Numbered from the stretch's first letter, positions 11,536-23,292 are shown. The stretch: 64,000 bases of DNA from Proteles cristata cristata (GCA_017311185.1 JAESUZ010002383.1:1178001-1242000), one strand, 5' to 3'. Made by a program: numbers and translations. Notes: generated from the letters alone by a model not told the origin.

Positions 11536-12062
11536 AGGAAAGCTTGGACAGGAAAGACAGAAAGACCTTGAGGGTAGGGTGGAAAAGTGAGCAAAATGTG
11601 GAGAGAAAAGGGAGAGGGAGGCAGAAAGACAGAGAGAGAGGCAGTCAGGGAGACCAAATAGGGTTAGAGAGGGAGGGAGAAGGCAAGGCACAGAAGAGTA
11701 AAAGGAAAGTAAGAGAGGAAGAAGGAAGCAGTAGGGGAGAAGATAGATAGAGGAAGGGCACACTGAGAGTCGGAGACAAAGGGAAAGAGAAATTCACAGA
11801 AACACCAACAGAAAGGGAGAAGGGATAGAGAAAGACAGAGAGGGAGATACCAGGGAAAGGGAGAGTCAGAGGAATGAAAAAAGAAAGAAAGAGAAGCAGA
11901 GGGACTGACTGATTCAGTCAAAGAGGAAAAGAGACTCCGAGACACCAAACAAAGATGGACAGAAATGGTAAGAGATGAAGACAAAGTGGAAAAGAACAAC
12001 CGGCTGGGGGAAGGAAAGAGGAAAAGATAAGAGACAGAGAAGAGACAAATGCTCAGAAAGTC
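11536..12062 (+). repeat. Purine-rich (GA-rich) low-complexity tract
   Basis: About 530 bases where the + strand is overwhelmingly A and G (AGGGAGAGGGAGGCAGAAAG, GAGAGAGGCAGTC, GGAAAGAGGAAAAGATAAG). Overlapping long frames on both strands, including a Ser/Phe/Leu-rich 140-codon - frame, are products of base composition, not genes. The unit varies (AGAGGAAGG, GAAAGAC, GAGACAGA), so it is not a clean microsatellite. A short (AC)n follows at about 12074-12090. Confidence 0.85.
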
Positions 12063-12099
12063 AAGCACGCGCTCACACACACACACCCACAGGGGTGGG

Positions 12100-13423
12100 G
12101 CAGCAGGGGAAGGCAGATAGATGCAACCAGAAACCTAAAGAAAAAAATAATAAAAAAGAGGTTAAGATATAAAAAAAAGTAGAGTGTGACAAAAGATGAA
12201 TAAAAGCATTAGTAGGCAAGAATTCAGAATATGTGCTTTTCCTCCCTACTTTTCAACATAAAACTTAAAAGAAACCCTGAAGCTTAAAAGAGAAATGATG
12301 AAATTCTCCTGACATTAGGTTGAAATAATGTATCTGATAAAAGACCCTAATTTTAATAATAGCTATTAATATTTTCAACATCCTAATTACTGACACAGTT
12401 GGGAATGAGAAAGAAACAAAAGAAAGAGAAGTAATGATATTCAGCACTGGATAATAAGCCATTTAGTGAGTTTCCTTCTGTTTCCTCTTAAAAGAGAAGA
12501 ATTACTTCTCAAGATCACAGTAATTGTTCCATACTGTGGGGGTGCTTAAAATATCACAGCAATTCCATCCAGATACTGGCAAAATTTGGCTAATCCCAGG
12601 TTGAAAGCAAGCAAAACTGTCAAAAAATGTTTCAAATGTGCCAGTTTTATACACAAATGGACATTTTTTGTTACTCAGTATCACCTATATCACCATTTAT
12701 GATCCTGTTTTGAAGAATCATAAAATACCAAAGTAAATGTCAAAATCTTTTAATAGACGGTATGATGAAAAATAAGATCGCTCTTAAAAATTACATAGTT
12801 TTATTAGCATTTGCTCTTTTCCAATGTGGTATGATTATGCTAATCACAGCAATGACAGATCTAGGTTTTGCTCTGTTATTAGCACTTTAAAAAGTATTCT
12901 ATTTCTTCCCTCCAAAAAGGGTACAAAAAATTAACTCTGAAAGTTAAGGTTCTTAGTTTCTAAATTTCCAAAAGAGTCTTCTCTACACTGCATTTGTTCC
13001 ACAGTGAAATTTTTAAGATTCAACAAGCCATACAACATGTCTATTTAAGATGAACCTGAAAGAGAAATCATTTTTCCAATTGACAATTTGTTCTGCTATA
13101 CAGTAATAACAAGAAGCACAGACGTAAACTGTTCGATCAATACAGTAGAGTTATCACAAACTTTGGGGTGGGGGGGAGAAACTTGTACCACAGCTAAGAA
13201 GTAAATGATTCCTATTACTCATTCTATCAACCTACACAAATAAATCTTTGCAAAAATAAACAAAGATCATTTTAAAACATGCTCTCATTTTGGACATGGA
13301 AAGGATTTTACCAAACATGCCCCTAGCAAAATTATAGTACTAAGTGAACATGAAAAATTCTTCATATATTTGATTACCTTTCATTATACATTTAGCAAAA
13401 AAAATGAAGAGTCACATACATAC
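12100..13423. other. Repeat-poor unique DNA
   Basis: No SINE, L1, MIR or L2 recognised. If the candidate first exon at 13424-13560 is real, this is the start of its first intron, with GTATGTATGTG read on the - strand from 13423. Confidence 0.4.
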
Positions 13424-13560
13424 CTTCATTGTACTGGTGTTTGCTTCATCATACACAGTGAATGAAAACATACTTTCCATAGTATCTGTAAACTGATGCT
13501 CTGCATTGCTCCTCTCCAGAGCTCACCGAACACAGAGCCAGCTGATTAGCCAGGCATTGG
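13424..13560 (-). other. Candidate 5' exon with short coding end
   Basis: Read on the - strand, the sequence ends AATGAAG followed by GTATGTATGTG, a near-ideal splice donor (exon end 13424). An ATG at 13480-13478 opens a frame that reaches the donor in phase 0: MESMFSFTVYDEANTSTMK. An in-frame TGA lies 15 codons upstream (13525-13523), so this ATG is the first in its frame. Another upstream ATG (near 13505) opens a 26-codon frame that stops at a TGA just before the donor. Local GC and CpG exceed the flanks. I do not recognise the peptide. The 5' end is a guess. No downstream exon is found in the window. Confidence 0.35.
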
Positions 13561-13710
13561 GAGAGCGCTGCTAGAGCAGTCTAAAGCACTTGCCGAGGAC
13601 TCAGAGACAATAGAAAGTCAACAGCTGTATGTTGTGATGTCAGTAACACTCTAGCCAGTCACCACCCAGAGTATTTGAAATGCATCAGAAGCTATATTGA
13701 GCTCTTCATT
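13561..13710 (-). promoter_or_regulatory. Possible promoter upstream of the 13.4 kb exon
   Basis: A CRE/ATF-like TGACATCA (plus strand TGATGTCA at 13635-13642), an E-box CAGCTG (about 13622) and GGTGGTGACTGGC lie within 200 bases upstream on the - strand. The stretch is free of repeats and less AT-rich than its surroundings. There is no clear TATA box and no CpG island. The role is inferred only from position. Confidence 0.25.
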
Positions 13711-14549
13711 AGCAATTCAGAAGCAATGATGCAAAAGCCCATGAAACTGTGAATGTGCAAAGACTGTCAGGATTTTTGAGATTTCTCACTCTGCAATTTT
13801 TTTGCAGATTCCTGACCTCTCAGATGAAAAAAGTTTAGATAATTCTATTTCTGTTTCCCTAAAAACAAAATGTAAAGAATTTATGCATAGTTAATATATC
13901 AGCTTTTTAATAATTCTGACACTTTTAGTATCACTAACACAAAGTGTATAAAATACAAAGACAATCTGCCTACAAAAGCTGACATCCCATGATAGTTTTG
14001 CATCTTCAAGCTGACTTAATTGTCATAAAGAAAGAAAATGCATTAAGAGCATAATTCCTTATTTGTTCATTTGTTTTTGCTAAAATTTAAATGAGCTGGC
14101 TTATTCTGGCAAGAGCATTACTTCTTCACACCAACAGATGGAGACAGCAAAGAACGGAGATCAGAGAACAATCCTGCCTTGTGTCAGATGCTTGCTGTCT
14201 AAATGAGCTCAAGTGGTGGACTGACAAGAAAAGGAATCAACTGAAACAAAATTAAAAAAAAAAAAAAAAGCAGCAACCTTAACATCCAATAACTAGGAGC
14301 AGACACACAAAATATAATGAGAAAAACATAAAAGCAATTGTGTCTGCTGGATAAAGCATCAAATAAGCAGCCAAGTGTGTGTTTTTAAAATTCTAACCAC
14401 TGATTTCTGTTTTGTGATAGCTGGGTAAAGCATATGCCTGTTTCCCATCCTATGAAACAAAGATCATTCTTTCTGTTAAGCATTCAGGAATCTTGTATGG
14501 ATTCTATCAGACAAGGCTTATTACCTGTACAATTGGAAGAAAAACAGAG
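13711..14549. other. Unique DNA, no gene seen
   Basis: AT-rich single-copy-looking sequence with an A-run near 14250. No repeat recognised. Confidence 0.4.
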
Positions 14550-14720
14550 CAAGTGCACACACAAGTGAGGAGGAGTGGAGAGGAAAGACAGAATCCTAAG
14601 CACATTCCATACCATCAGCGTAGAGCCTGATGCAGGGCTCAAACCTCACCAACTGTGAGATCAAGACCTGAGCTGAGATCAAGAGTATGACGCTTAACTG
14701 ACTGTGCCACCCAGGCTCCA
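14550..14720 (-). mobile_element. Old CAN-SINE fragment
   Basis: GACAGAATCCTAAGCACATT, GATGCAGGGCTCAAACCTCA, GAGATCAAGACCTGAGCTGA and CACCCAGGCTCC are recognisable. The poly-T end has eroded and target duplications are no longer clear. Confidence 0.75.
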
Positions 14721-15985
14721 CTAAACTAGACAGTTTTATGACCATTAAGTAGGTTCTGCAGGGAAAGGACATAGATGGATAATGAACCTTTCATTTAGGA
14801 ACAACCTACAACTAGCTAATTAGACACAGAATCTTCAATACTTCTTTTGGATACTATACCATTAATTAGTATTAATGATACTATTACCATCAATTAGTAA
14901 GTCAGCTTTGTCTGTATCCTGTAAATGTTCAACACAAATAAATAGTGAAACAGATTTAGAAAGTTTTCTTACAATATCTTGGAAATGTACTTAAAACATG
15001 CCAACAAGGTCAGGTAACAAAGGAAACTTTCAAGACTAAGTCCTCAGTAAAAGAAATGAATTAATGAATTTAATTTTTTGCTTGCAGCTCAAGTTTCATG
15101 CTGAACTTCTTGGAATGCTCAACATCCTCTGCTGAAGCACAGAGACTCTACTGACATCGTGTTTAGCTGTAGTTAGAAGGTAAAAACCTAATTCCCAACT
15201 GAATTATAGGAACTAGGGCAACTATGAGACTAATAACAGAAAATTTAACTGTCTAAATCGAATTACTGACATTCCTGATAAACTTTCTTAACTTTGTTGC
15301 CTTAGCTCTTACATGGCTTTTTAAGTACTTTACCTTTAAAGGTGAAAACAACATTTGAGCCTAATTCTCTAACATACTTCCTAACACATTCTAAAGAAGA
15401 ACAAATGATTACCATAAACAAGGGACATTTTAGGGGAACTAATCTTTTAGAAAGTTAACATTTTCTTAAAAATAGGAAATCAGTATTTTGCAACCAGGAA
15501 TGTAAGAACATATGCTGATAAGGACCAAGAATACACGACAAAATCCTATTGGATGAAAGACTGCTAATGAGCTAGTTATTCTTCAGTTTCTGATAACCTT
15601 TAATAACAAAGAAGAAAAGGTGTGTTTATAACCTGCAGACTCTACCTTAACTAAGATACCAAATTTAACATCACCAATAACAGGATAAGCTAACACTGTA
15701 TGCCTCCTGATGTACTGCAGTAGGGGACTAAAAAAACCCAAAAAACCAAAAAACCAAAAAAACAACCCAACACATACACACACACACACAACACACAAAA
15801 ACCACTTATGCAATATTCCTTTGAAAATGTTTCATCTGAATCTAATTGTGGGGAAATAGACAAATTTATACTGTGGATCATTCTACAAGACATCTAGTTG
15901 AACTCTTAATATATCAATATTATGAAAAAATAAGCAAAATTATATAAGACTAGAGGGATGTGATAATAAATGTGTTACATTTGAT
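14721..15985. other. Unique DNA with an A/C-rich patch
   Basis: No exon or transposon recognised. Positions 15729-15802 are A/C-only low complexity (runs of AAAAACC, then a short (AC)n). Two - strand frames across that patch are composition artefacts. Confidence 0.45.
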
Positions 15986-16001
15986 TGGATTCTGGATTTT
16001 C

Positions 16002-16203
16002 TTTTTAAGATTAAAACAAAATTTTTAATTTTATTTAGAGAGAACATGGTGGGGAGGGGGGGATAGAGGTAGAGAGAGAATCTTAAGCATGCTCCATGCT
16101 CAGTGCAGAGCCCAACGCAGGGCTTGATCCCATAACTCTGGGATCATGACCTGAGCCGAAATCAAGAGTCAGACACTCAACCAGCCAAGTCACCCAGGAC
16201 TAC
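16002..16203 (-). mobile_element. CAN-SINE, older subtype
   Basis: Carries the older-subtype words GAATCTTAAGCATGCTCCAT, GGGATCATGACCTGAGCCG and AAATCAAGAGTCAGACACTC. Flanked by TGGATTCTGGATTTTC (15986-16001) and TGGATTCTGGACTTTC (16204-16219). Confidence 0.92.
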
Positions 16204-16526
16204 TGGATTCTGGACTTTCCACAAAGCTATGAAGGATATTTACAAACAATGGGACAGGGGAGGAGGGGATCACCTATACAGTTAGTATATGAGATAAAAT
16301 TTTAACATTACAATTTGGGGGTGTGATAAAAATATATTAGTCAGATAGCAAAAAGAAAATGTGGCAAAATACTAAGAATTGGTAAAGCCAGAAAGCTATA
16401 TGGATGTTCATTATACTGTCTTTAAACTTTTTGGTGTAACTTTTGCCAGCAGTTTTCCTCCCTTTTTTCTTTCTGAGGTAAAGTCTTAATCTACTGTATC
16501 TTCTTTTTTTAAATGGAATTTGACAC

Positions 16527-17753
16527 CTTTTTTTTTTTTTTTTTACAAATAGTTTATTGTCAAATTAGTTTCCACATAACACCCAGTGCTCATCCCCACA
16601 AGTGCCCTCCTCCATGCCCACCCCTCCTCCCCCCACATCCACCAGTCCTCAGTTTTTGTCAGCATTCAAGAGTCTCTCATGGTTTGCCTCTCTCCCTTTC
16701 CCCCACCATTTCCGCCCTTCTTCTCCCCCTTGGTCCTCTGTTAAGCTCCTCCTAATCCTCCTATACGTGCACACATATGATATTTGTCTTTCTCTGCCTG
16801 ACTTATTTCGCTCAGCATAACACCCTCAAGGTCCATCCATGTTGCTACACATGGCCAGATTTCATTGTTTCTCATTGCCATGTAGTATTCCATGGTATAG
16901 ATAAACCACATCTTCTTGATCCATTCGTCCGTGGATGGACACTTAGGCTCTTTCCAGGTTTTAGCTATTGTGGAGAGAGCTGCTATGAACATTGGGGTAC
17001 ATGTGCTCCTATGCCTCAGCATTTCTGTATCCCTTGGGTAAATTTCTAGCAGTGCTATTGCTGGGTCATAGGGGAGTTCTATTGTTAGTTTCCTTAGGAA
17101 CCTCCACCCGGTTTTCCAGAGGGGCTGTACCAGTTTACATTCCCACCAACAGTGTAGGAAGGTGCCCGTTTCTCCACATCCTCGCCAGCATCTAGAGTTC
17201 TCTGATTGGCTCATTTTAGCCACTCTGACTGGCGTGAGGTGGTATCTCAGTGTGGTTTTGATTTGTATTTCCCTGATGAGGAGCGATGCTGAGCATCGTT
17301 TCATGGGTCTGTTGGCCATCTGGATGTCCTCTTTGGAGAAGTGTCTGTTCATATCTTCTGCCCATTTCTTCACTGGGTTGTTTGTTTTTCGGGCGTGTAG
17401 TTTGGTGAGTTCCTTGTAGATTCTGGATATCAACCCTTTATCTGATATGTCATTTGCAACTATCTTTTCCCATTCCGTTGGTTGCTTATTAATTTTCTGG
17501 GTTGTTTCCTTTGCTGTGCAGAAACTTTTAATCTTGATGAGGTCCCAACAGTTTATTTTTGCTCTTGATTCCCTTGCTTTTGGGGATGTGTCAAGTAAGA
17601 AGTTGCTGCGGTGGAGGTCAAGGAGGTTGTTTCCTGCTTTCTCCTTTAGAGTGTTGATAGTTTCCTGTCTCACGTTCAGGTCCTTTATCCATTTTGAGTT
17701 TATTTTTGTGCATGGTATGAGAAAATGATCTAGTTTCATTCTTCTGCATGTTG
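16527..17753 (-). mobile_element. Recent L1, 5'-truncated (copy A)
   Basis: About 1.23 kb of L1 3' end: poly-A (seen as T17 at 16528-16544), a G/C-strand-biased 3' UTR (CCCCTCCTCCCCCCAC on +), and the ORF2 C-terminus. A 13-bp target duplication TGGAATTTGACAC flanks it at 16514-16526 and 17754-17766. The truncation is just inside the ORF2 region before [12 protein letters not shown]. It is the same subfamily as the copies at 21.2 and 40.8 kb. Confidence 0.95.
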
Positions 17754-17766
17754 TGGAATTTGACAC
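16741..17766 (-). pseudogene. L1 ORF2p C-terminal fragment (copy A)
   Basis: A 341-codon uninterrupted frame covering the end of the L1 ORF2 protein, downstream of the reverse transcriptase. It includes the cysteine/histidine-rich segment [19 protein letters not shown] and the terminal [18 protein letters not shown] and [20 protein letters not shown]. Endonuclease and reverse transcriptase are absent, so it cannot mobilise anything. The first codons (MSNS) come from the target site, not from L1. The long open frame reflects young age, not selection. Confidence 0.93.
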
Positions 17767-19050
17767 ATCTTTTAAACTATGATAATACTTTTATTAGGAT
17801 TATTATATATTTTTTTACAATGTTATAAAAGGGAGGCAGGAAGATTATCATAAGGCAATAACCTATTAACAAATATAGGATATTTTCCTTTTGAAAACAC
17901 TGTAATTTGAAGTAAAAATACCTCACTTTGAAGTATAAAAAAATAAGATGCAGAGGACATTATCCTGCTAAGGGATGGTTCTTTCCACTACTCCATGCCA
18001 AAGATTGTGGATTTCTACACCTCTCTCTAGCCTCCAACACACTCCTTGTGCTGAGTTCCCAAGTGGTATTCTGTGATACAGACACTGGGTGATAGGCACA
18101 AGATGCCACAAGATGACCTAGGCATTTGAACCCAGGAAATTTCCTCACCTTCTTAAGATTCTGTTACTTATACTGAAAATGAAACTATAGCAACATAAAA
18201 AGAAATTCATTTCCTGTGATCTATTTTTCTCTTGAAGTCAGAAGAGCCCCTGTAATAAAAACACTTATTTCCAATAATTGTCAATAAACAACAAAAGTAT
18301 AAAAATCTTGAGTCTTGGCTTGGTTAAGACACTTCTATTTATATTACACATCTTTAGCAAAACGTTTCTTTGATTTATGAAATAATAGAACTGTACATTA
18401 GCAAAAGACCTCAGGAACACTCTTATCTAGTGCACATCTTATGTTATAGTTCAGAGAACTAAAGCTCAGAAATGAAGTGACATGACTGCCTGTCATACTG
18501 TTAACTGGACAGTACTCAGCATAATCTAGTTAATTAGATTCTATAATAAGTTTCTATCATATATTACTTACAAATGGCCCAACATTACCCTGGCCTAACC
18601 TGTTGGCTTGTTTGCTCTCAGTGGTCCTAATAAATTGCAAAGGTGGATAATATAAATACAAAGGGATTATGTCCCTCATGGGATGGATTCCTTTCATCTT
18701 GGGAAACATAAAGTTCACTCCTTGATTGCTTTTCCGTGTACTGTCCTAATGAGTCTCCAGCTATCTTATTACCTACATTTAGATGCCATGTAGCATTTTT
18801 AACATACGCTAAACCAGAGATTTCCTCCCCGAAAGTGAAACCACTTTATGGCTTAAGTGTTTCCTGTCCAATTAATACATATGCGCAGTTACATTATAAA
18901 AATATCTAACATACTGAATGCTTCAGTAATGATCACCTAAGGTTAATGCCAATATACTTTTATTTGTTACCAATATCAGAAAAATGTGTCAAATATAGTA
19001 TGCTGGGGAGGAGGCAGTGTGAAAATATTAAATAGAACTCATGACAAGAA
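17767..19050. other. Unique DNA, no gene seen
   Basis: AT-rich. Around 18400-18500 there is a faint MIR-like GTTCAGAGAACTAAAGCTCAG, too weak to call. A - strand frame at 17960-18148 lacks support. Confidence 0.4.
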
Positions 19051-19215
19051 ACCTAAAAGAGGACGTTATTATCCCTATTTCAAGTTGAAAAGTCAGAGGT
19101 ACAAACAGATTAAGTGATTTAACCTGTGGAGTGTCAGACCCAAGATTTGAGGCTAGATTTAAATTCTACAGCCCTTACTTCTTGATTAGTACACTACTTC
19201 CTTTCTATGTAGAAA
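19051..19215 (+). repeat. MIR
   Basis: GGACGTTATTATCCCTATTT, AAGTCAGAGGTACAAACAG, TTAAGTGATTTAACC and a TAGATTTAAATTCTACAGC end follow the MIR consensus order with heavy decay. Confidence 0.6.
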
Positions 19216-19270
19216 TTAAGACTAAGCTAATATTGGCTCAATTATGAAAAGCTTTAAAAACAAATATTAG

Positions 19271-19497
19271 GGGCACCTGGGTGGCTCAGTCGGTTGAGCA
19301 TCCAACTTTAGCTCAGGTCATGATCTCATGGTTCATGGGTTCAAGCCCCCGTTGGGCTCTGTGCTGACAGCTAGCTCAGAGCCTGGTGGCTGCTTTGAAT
19401 TGTGTCTCCCTCTCTCTCTGACCCTCCCCTGTTCACGCTGTCTCTCTCTCTCTCTCTCTCTCAGAAATAAATTTTTAAAAAAACCACATTAATTAAA
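19271..19497 (+). mobile_element. CAN-SINE, intermediate age
   Basis: GGGCACCTGGGTGGCTCAGT head, GGTCATGATCTCATGG, a local repeat ACAGCTAGCTCAGAG and a long (CT)n before AGAAATAAATTTTT. AAAACAAATATTAG (19257-19270) pairs with AAAACCAAACATTAG after the tail. Confidence 0.92.
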
Positions 19498-19514
19498 AAA
19501 ACCAAACATTAGAT

Positions 19515-20279
19515 TTTAAAATGGAAAGATTTTTAAAGAGGGATAAATCAAGAGCAGGTGGCTCTATATTTACAAAGCACTCATCTATTATCTCATTTAA
19601 TTAATTTTCCATCTGTGGAAAATTCACCGAGACAATTCGCTGTCAAAGCTTCAAGACAAAATAGTTCTTTTGAATCTAAGTTGAGGATAATGAGGCCAAG
19701 AAAACTGGGAGGTTCTTATAATAATCTAGATATACGATGACTATTGTTGGAGATGGAGCACTATTTAGGGAAGAGAAATGAAGGCAGTGGAGACACTTGA
19801 AGGCAAATCTTGGCAGGTTACAGATGATTGAGGAAATAAAAGGGAGAGTTTGGCCAAGAATCACCCAAACGCTTTAAAAACTGGGTGACTGAAAGAATGT
19901 TGATATTACTATAATAAGTAGGTCATTTGGCATGGGAAACTAGCATGGGGCAGAAAAACCATTAATTTCTTATCATTGCAAGCTCACTCCCATCAAAATT
20001 AAACAAATCACCAAGTGAGCAAATAAGCCTAATCATTCTCTTTAACTCAACATGACATATAGAAAAGATTCCAGAGTGTAAGAAAAGACTGAAATATTCC
20101 ACAGATAGTGAGACAAACTGCATCAATACTTCACAATCAATGGGGTAAACCAAAGCGCCAGCCTCATAGACCTTCATAGATAATTACAGAAATAAGTCAT
20201 CAAAAACAGTTTAAGGTAAAGCTAAATGTTCCATAGGTGGGAAATGGATTCACGACTTAAACGCAGAATTCATGAGCGT
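19515..20279. other. Unique DNA, no gene seen
   Basis: Several short frames on both strands without splice signals or motifs. No repeat recognised. Confidence 0.4.
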
Positions 20280-20930
20280 TTCCCAGATATGGATCTAATG
20301 GCAAACAGGACAAACTCTGCCCTCAAGGGTCTTACAACCTGCTTTTTAAATATTTTTGGGTTCCACTGTATTACCATTATTTCTTTCCTGCTTTGATTTC
20401 CCCAAGAAGCTTCTAACGGGTCTCTCTAGCCTTTAAAATGGCCATGCCCTTTTTCAATATATTCTGTACACCACAGATAGGGTGGCAAATGCCACAACAG
20501 GTCAACTAAATGATGCAATGGAGGCATCTAAAGGTGGCAGTGAAGGCTGGTCTTGAAGGATCATGGATCAAGGAATGTGTTATAGAGGAAGTAACATTAA
20601 GCTATCATTTGAAGGAATCTGTCAGGAAAAGACGTCAGAGAAAAGTAGGATTTGGGGGAGAAGAAACAATATGAGCAAGAGCCAAAAGGCATAGGATGAA
20701 TGAACTTGGTGAACTGACTGACAGTGGCTCAGAAAGGCAAGGACCTCAAGCTCAAGGAAGGGTAATTGAAAATGAGGCTGAAGATGTAAATCGGAGTAAA
20801 ACAGGCTAGGCCTTGTGAGTGAAGTTTAAGAGCTACAACTTTACCTCAGACTAATTAGGGAGACAATGAAGACAATCAGGTTAGGGTCTTGAACAGATTT
20901 TTCAATTAAGGGTAATTGAAAGGGTAATCG
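20280..20930 (-). repeat. Old LINE/L2-like sequence, uncertain
   Basis: GACAAACTCTGCCCTCAAGG with GTCTTACAACCTG is the usual reverse-complement L2 tail context. Further on, words such as GGCTGGTCTTGAAGGATCAT, ACAATATGAGCAAGAGCC and TTAGGGTCTTGAACAG match a common ancient repeat wording. Family and exact ends are uncertain. Confidence 0.35.
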
Positions 20931-21164
20931 CTGATGCTAAATAAATGGATGAGTCCTCTAAAACAGAGTATAAACAGAATTAGCAAGGAGTTGAAGGTTG
21001 ACCCCTGGGGAACAAAAATAAATTCTATGTGGACCAAGTTTCAATAACACCGCAACAAAAATGTTAATAAATACATGTATCTTGTGAATCTATTCAGGCT
21101 CATTTCAAATAAGGAGAGTTCTGACAGCAAAGGTTACTATGTTGTTAAAATTTATCTGGTTTCT

Positions 21165-21937
21165 ATCTCCTCATCAGGGAAATACAAATCAAAACCACAC
21201 TGGGATACCACCTCACGCCAGTCAGAGTGGCTAAAATGAGCCAATCAGAGAACTTTAGATGCTGGCGAGGATGTGGAGAAACGGGCACCCTCCTACACTG
21301 TTGGTGGGAATGTAAACTGGTACAGCCCCTCTGGAAAACAGTGTGGAGGTTCCTAAGGAAACTAACAATAGAACTCCCCTAGGACCCAGCAATAGCACTG
21401 CTAGGAATTTACCCAAGGGATACAGAAATGTTGATGCATAGGAGCACATGTACCCCAATGTTCATAGCAGCTCTCTCCACAATAGCTAAAACCTGGAAAG
21501 AGCCTAAGTGTCCATCCACGGACGAATGGATCAAGAAGATGTGGTTTATCTATACCATGGAATACTACATGGCAATGAGAAACAATGAAATCTGGCCATG
21601 TGTAGCAACATGGATGGACCTTGAGGGTGTTATGCTGAGCGAAATAAGTCAGGCAGAGAAAGACAAATATCATATGTGTGCACGTATAGGAGGATTAGGA
21701 GGAGCTTAACAGAGGACCAAGGGGGAGAAGAAGGGCGGAAATGGTGGGGGAAAGGGGGAGAGGCAAACCATGAGAGACTCTTGAATGCTGACAAAAACTG
21801 AGGACTGGTGGATGTGGGGGGGAGGAGGGGTGGGCATGGAGGAGGGCACTTGTGGGGATGAGCACTGGGTGTTATGTGGAAACTAATTTGACAATAAACT
21901 ATTTGTAAAAAAAATAAAAAAATAAAAAATGAAAAAA
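21165..21937 (+). mobile_element. Recent L1, 5'-truncated (copy B)
   Basis: About 770 bp of L1 3' end in + orientation ending in an A-rich tail with AATAAA-like units. An 18-bp duplication AAAATTTATCTGGTTTCT flanks it (21147-21164 and 21938-21955). The 3' UTR is G-rich on the sense strand (GGGGGAGAAGAAGGGCGG to 21850), typical of L1. It is almost the same segment as copy A at 16.5-17.3 kb, in opposite orientation. Confidence 0.95.
21166..21709 (+). pseudogene. L1 ORF2p C-terminal fragment with nonsense mutation (copy B)
   Basis: The frame codes the last part of ORF2p, from LLIREIQIK through the Cys-rich [19 protein letters not shown] segment to the C-terminus. The conserved TAT of ELPYDP is TAG here (21380-21382), splitting the frame. 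The open remainder starts at 21428. No catalytic domain is present. Confidence 0.9.
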
Positions 21938-23292
21938 AAAATTTATCTGGTTTCTGAGTTTGGGTAAGAAGAATTCAGGTACCAGAAGGTACCTTTATCT
22001 CAAGCCCTTATCTGTCTTTAAAAATGTTGTATTTGGAAATAAATTTTAGAATTGTAGAAAAGTTGTAAAAATTGAGTATTTGTATACACTTCATTCAACT
22101 TCTTCTAATGGTAACATGTTACATAATTATATTACGATTACTCAAATCAGAGAATTAACATTGATAGGACTAATCTGATCTTATTCAATTTTTTTAAGCA
22201 AATGAATTCTCCAGTTCAATAATAGTGCTTTAATATCTTTTCCTAATCTAGGATCTAATCTAGGATCTCACATTGCATTTAGTGGCCATGTCTGCTTACT
22301 TTCCTGCAACTGTGACAGTTCCTCAGATTTCGTCTTTCATGACCTTGAACTACTTTGAAGCACCCTAGTCTGTTCTTTTATAGAAAGCCAATTTAGGTTT
22401 TCCTTGCTGTCTCATCAGAAATTAGATTAAGATTATGCATTTTTTTGCAAGAATACCTCAGAAGTGAAATTATACCCTTCTCAATTCATCATTATCAGGG
22501 TGTACATAATGTTGCTATGTCTTATAACTGGTGATTTTTATTTTGATTACTTGATTACAGTCATGTCTGTCATGTTTTTCCTATACAGTTACTATTTTCC
22601 CCTTTGTAAGTACTAAGTATCTTGTGGGGGAGGCGTTCTGTAACTTTGAAAATATCATGTTTCCCTCATAATTTTGCTAATTTTAGCATCCATGATACTT
22701 CTTGTATGCAACAGTTATTAGAATGCAGTTTACCTAAAGGTGATTTTCATTTCCCTCTTCTAAGCTTACTGGAATTCCAATGTAAGAAAGCACTGTCCCT
22801 TCTCCCCCTTTATTTATGTATTTATTAATATGTATGAATATCTGAATATGTATTTTATTCTGTGGGTTATAATCCACTACCTGCATTTTAAAAATTACTT
22901 TCTGGTACAACATGATGTCCCAGCCTCAGACAAAACCATTTCCCCAAGGATCCATGTTCCTTTTTCTGGAAATCGTATTTAAAGACGATCCGGGCATTCA
23001 TTTGGTCACTGTGATTAGTGTCTCAGGGCTCTTTGAACCTCTCAAGAGAGAACTGGGACATACACATTCATACATTTATATTTACTTCTGTATATATCTG
23101 TGTATATATATTTAATTGTGGTTTCATATGGATACGTCCAACTCCAGTGAAAAACAGGATTCATTCTAGACTATTCCTTTCACTATTTATAAGTGCTTCA
23201 TCCAACAGTCAGAAACTGTACTTTTCATGATCTATGACATATTCACTTAGTTGTTCAAACTCAGTATACACAAGATAGTTTCAGAACTCCTA

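Noticed and set aside
11664..12086. 140-codon - strand open frame rich in Ser, Leu, Phe and Cys
   Set aside because: It lies wholly in the purine-rich tract; stop codons are rare there on the pyrimidine strand by composition, and overlapping frames exist on both strands.
16602..17195. + strand frames over copy A (and - strand frames over copies B and D)
   Set aside because: They are antisense shadows of ORF2 and the 3' UTR and recur in the same form at each L1 copy.
16741..17766. 341-codon open frame as a host gene
   Set aside because: It is the L1 ORF2 C-terminus, bounded by a target-site duplication, with its ATG supplied by the insertion site.
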